From Bacillota bacterium (GTDB taxonomy: Bacteria > Bacillota > Clostridia > Acetivibrionales > DTU013), in NCBI GenBank assembly GCA_023399355.1, contig JAEWQC010000049.1, forward strand, positions 12,981 to 76,980: a stretch of 64,000 nt of DNA. Direction: 5' to 3'. Under the pieces are notes generated by a model. That model was not told the origin of the DNA, searched no databases, and was given only the letters and a program-made list of their open reading frames with translations. Shown one piece after another: positions 62,530 to 64,000 of the stretch (its first letter is position 1; each line of letters opens with the position of its first letter). The translations under genes and the position numbers were made by a program.

Positions 62530-62832
62530 TCAATGGTTGCAAAAAAGGGGATTGAACGGGATTATGGTTCTATTCATCAGATGCTCGATTTTGACAGTAT
62601 TGACCATGATACTGTTAATTTGTTCTGCCAGCTTCAGTAATTTTCCATATCCGGTTTTGGCATCGGAAGTCTGGCCTGATGCTCCTTTTGCAAGTTCTTC
62701 AACCGTTTTGACTACCTTCTCTATGGAGGTCGAGGTTTGAACTGTCAAATCTGCAAGGCTCGTGGAATGGGAGGATATGAGGCTTGAACTGTTTGCTACA
62801 TTCCGGATGATTCCCGATAATGAATCTGTCAT
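62530..62832 (-). pseudogene. Fragment of a methyl-accepting chemotaxis protein
   Basis: A piece of a chemoreceptor signalling helix: TDSLSGIIRNVANSSSLISS, TVQTSTSIEKVVKTVEELAK, LLKLAEQINSI. There is no membrane part, no ligand domain and no C-terminal hairpin tip, and the frame ends in unrelated residues (FNPLFCNH). Truncated at both ends; no chemotaxis genes nearby. Confidence 0.8.
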
Positions 62833-62843
62833 AGAAAAACGAG

Positions 62844-63320
62844 CTAGACAGAATAAATATCAGCCTTCATGCTATCGCGGGTTATTTCCAGAATGGAATA
62901 GGTTGCGCCGTGCAGAGATCTTGGCCTGAACAGGCAGCCGGGATTGACCAGTAACACGCCGTCTCTCTGCTCGACTAAAGGTATGTGTGTATGTCCGAAA
63001 ATGGCAATTTCTGAATTCTCCAAATGAGCTTTTGCAATAAGAGGGGCTAGATTTCGGCCAACGTTATATGCATGACCATGCGTGATGAAAATTCTTCTGC
63101 CTGCCAACTGCAGGAGCTTTTCTGAGGGGTAGATGCGTGACCTGTCGTTGTTTCCCTGAACGGCTTCGGTCGGTAGAAATGGACAGGTTTCACTGACTGC
63201 GTCCACATCCGTACCGTAGTCGCCAAGATGGATGACAGAGCTGATTTCACTGTGCCGCTCAAGAATGGACGGGATTCTATCCTTATGCCCGTGTGAATCT
63301 GAAATCAGGAGTATTTTCAT
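62844..63320 (-). CDS. YfcE-type metallophosphoesterase
   Basis: Calcineurin-like phosphodiesterase of 158 aa with the standard metal motifs: ISDSHGHKD (DxH), HLGDYGTDVD (GDxxxD), VQGNNDRS (GNxD), ITHGHAYN (GHxx) and IFGHTHIPL (GHTH). Homologues hydrolyse phosphodiesters such as bis-pNPP; the natural substrate is uncertain. ATG 63320 begins MKILLISD; the longer frame upstream to 63449 crosses repeat copy 3 and is discounted. Confidence 0.92.
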   Translation of the reverse strand: MKILLISDSHGHKDRIPSILERHSEISSVIHLGDYGTDVDAVSETCPFLPTEAVQGNNDRSRIYPSEKLLQLAGRRIFITHGHAYNVGRNLAPLIAKAHLENSEIAIFGHTHIPLVEQRDGVLLVNPGCLFRPRSLHGATYSILEITRDSMKADIYSV

Positions 63321-63331
63321 ATTCGCCTCAA

Positions 63332-63488
63332 ACGATATAACTATGTTAAATGTCCCCCACCTCATAGTTCTTTTGCTTTTGCAAAAGCCCGGATGACAGG
63401 TGCCGATTTGGCTTTCAGGCGGTGAACATCTCTCCGGCCCGGGATGCATGGGGGAGCAGCAAGTAAAACTTGCGACCGGCCTGTTTCC
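63332..63488. repeat. Dispersed structured repeat, copy 3
   Basis: Shares with copy 1 the ordered blocks ACGATATAAC-TTAAATGTCCCCCAC (left end), CCGATTTGGCTTTCAGGCGG, a CTCTCCGGCCC-type stretch and GGGATGCATGGGGGA; copy 1 shows CCGATTCGTTTTTCAGGCGG and GGAAGCATGGGCGA. A short GC-poor remainder to 63684 has no recognised feature. Confidence 0.55.
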
Positions 63489-63684
63489 AGCTTAGCAGTT
63501 TTTCAGAATTGTTTCAACCCGGTTTTTCAGGCAAATACAATAGAAAGATATCGGAGTTCTTTAGTTTTTTACCGGGAGTAACTTCAGTATTAAAGCGATG
63601 GAAATATTTTCTGCAGCGAAAGGGTATGATACAATAATTAATGAAATGCGCTATGTTGAAAAAACAGGAAAGGGGTCATTATAT

Positions 63685-64000
63685 ATGGATATTGCGCAGG
63701 AATTCATGGAAAAGACAAAATATAAACACCTTGGTGAGTCGGACCAGTCTAGAGGACTGCCGCAACCGCCATTGGAAGCGGTATATGAGTTGTCAGGGCC
63801 TAAGATCAACCTTCCTTCACCGGCTGAACTCAAATACGGGCAAAAGGCATTGATTGACATAATAAATAGCAGAAGAAGCCTGCGCCAATACTCGGATGGG
63901 TCTTTTACACCGGAAGAGCTGTCATTTATGCTGTGGTGTACGCAGGGCGTCAGAAGAGCAAAAGCAGGTGTTGCATCATACAGGTCTGTACCATCTGCCG
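63685..64000 (+). CDS. Nitroreductase/SagB-type dehydrogenase, 5' part
   Basis: Runs off the window end after 105 codons. It starts MDIAQEFMEKTKYKHLGESD behind AAAGGGG; the segment IINSRRSLRQYSDGSFTPEE with LSFMLWCTQG matches the start of the FMN-binding nitroreductase core (RRSxRxY), and the N-terminal layout with YELSGPKINLP suits SagB-type thiazoline/ThcOx-like dehydrogenases. Function in this organism is unknown. Partial because of the window edge, not because of damage. Confidence 0.85.
   Translation, partial: MDIAQEFMEKTKYKHLGESDQSRGLPQPPLEAVYELSGPKINLPSPAELKYGQKALIDIINSRRSLRQYSDGSFTPEELSFMLWCTQGVRRAKAGVASYRSVPSA

Noticed and set aside
63321..63449. N-terminal extension of the YfcE-type protein
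   Set aside because: The extra 43 codons come from repeat copy 3; the family starts at MKILLISD.

Overview
The window reads as chromosome of a spore-forming, Gram-positive anaerobe of the class Clostridia. The evidence is the WalRK block (walR, walK, walH, walI, murA, walJ, rlmH), the spore-coat protease YabG, SLH-anchored surface proteins, a tetrahydrofolate riboswitch upstream of folT, and frequent GTG/TTG starts with strong AGGAGG-type ribosome sites. A relative of the cellulolytic cluster III clostridia is my best guess. No rRNA, tRNA, CRISPR array, intact transposase or prophage gene was seen.

Layout. 1-3.5 kb: end of a surface-polysaccharide operon (epimerase, sugar transferase, CapD-type dehydratase). 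3.6-8.4 kb: two tandem TolC-like coiled-coil secreted proteins, then a large SLH/Ig-like surface protein. 8.5-17.1 kb: the cell-wall stress locus walR-walK, a secreted protein, walH, walI, murA, walJ, rlmH; a WalR-type box overlaps the promoter behind walK. 17.3-24.9 kb: accessory genes, namely a two-TM NUDIX protein, an AraC regulator, a DrrAB-like exporter divergent from a kinase/regulator pair, and an XRE regulator. 25.2-34.4 kb: murF-ddl, a zinc-ribbon protein, a small membrane protein split by a -1 frameshift, an FMN-binding protein, an SLH-BsuPI protein, PhzF, a lipoprotein, a DUF2569 protein and a WsfD-like membrane protein. 34.5-40.8 kb: LacI-controlled sugar operon with two Gfo/Idh/MocA oxidoreductases and two TIM-barrel isomerases. 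40.8-50.4 kb: a WsfD-DUF6273 fusion, a PilZ protein, riboswitch-controlled FolT, a hemerythrin-lipid kinase-UbiA operon, YabG, a kinase and an ACT-like protein. 50.4-55.2 kb: ECF sigma/anti-sigma pair and a deoxyribonucleoside operon (VOC remnant, SorC/DeoR-type regulator, deoC, VOC protein). 55.3-60.7 kb: a MacAB-type exporter with its own two-component system. 60.7-64 kb: a transglutaminase-like secreted protein, a chemoreceptor fragment, a YfcE-type phosphodiesterase and the start of a nitroreductase-like gene.

The recurring theme is the cell envelope: peptidoglycan precursors (murA, murF, ddl), wall-stress signalling (WalRK, ECF sigma, two further two-component systems), S-layer proteins and exporters. 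Much of the control can be read from the DNA: a WalR box, an ECF autoregulatory promoter, paired operators for the LacI and DeoR-like regulators, tandem half-sites before macA, a palindrome over the transglutaminase promoter and the THF riboswitch.

Intergenic DNA is rich in repeats: a 25-bp perfect palindrome of REP type, three or four copies of a structured element resembling IS605/tnpB right ends, tandem repeats of 41, 39-40 and 7 bp, and five decayed gene fragments.
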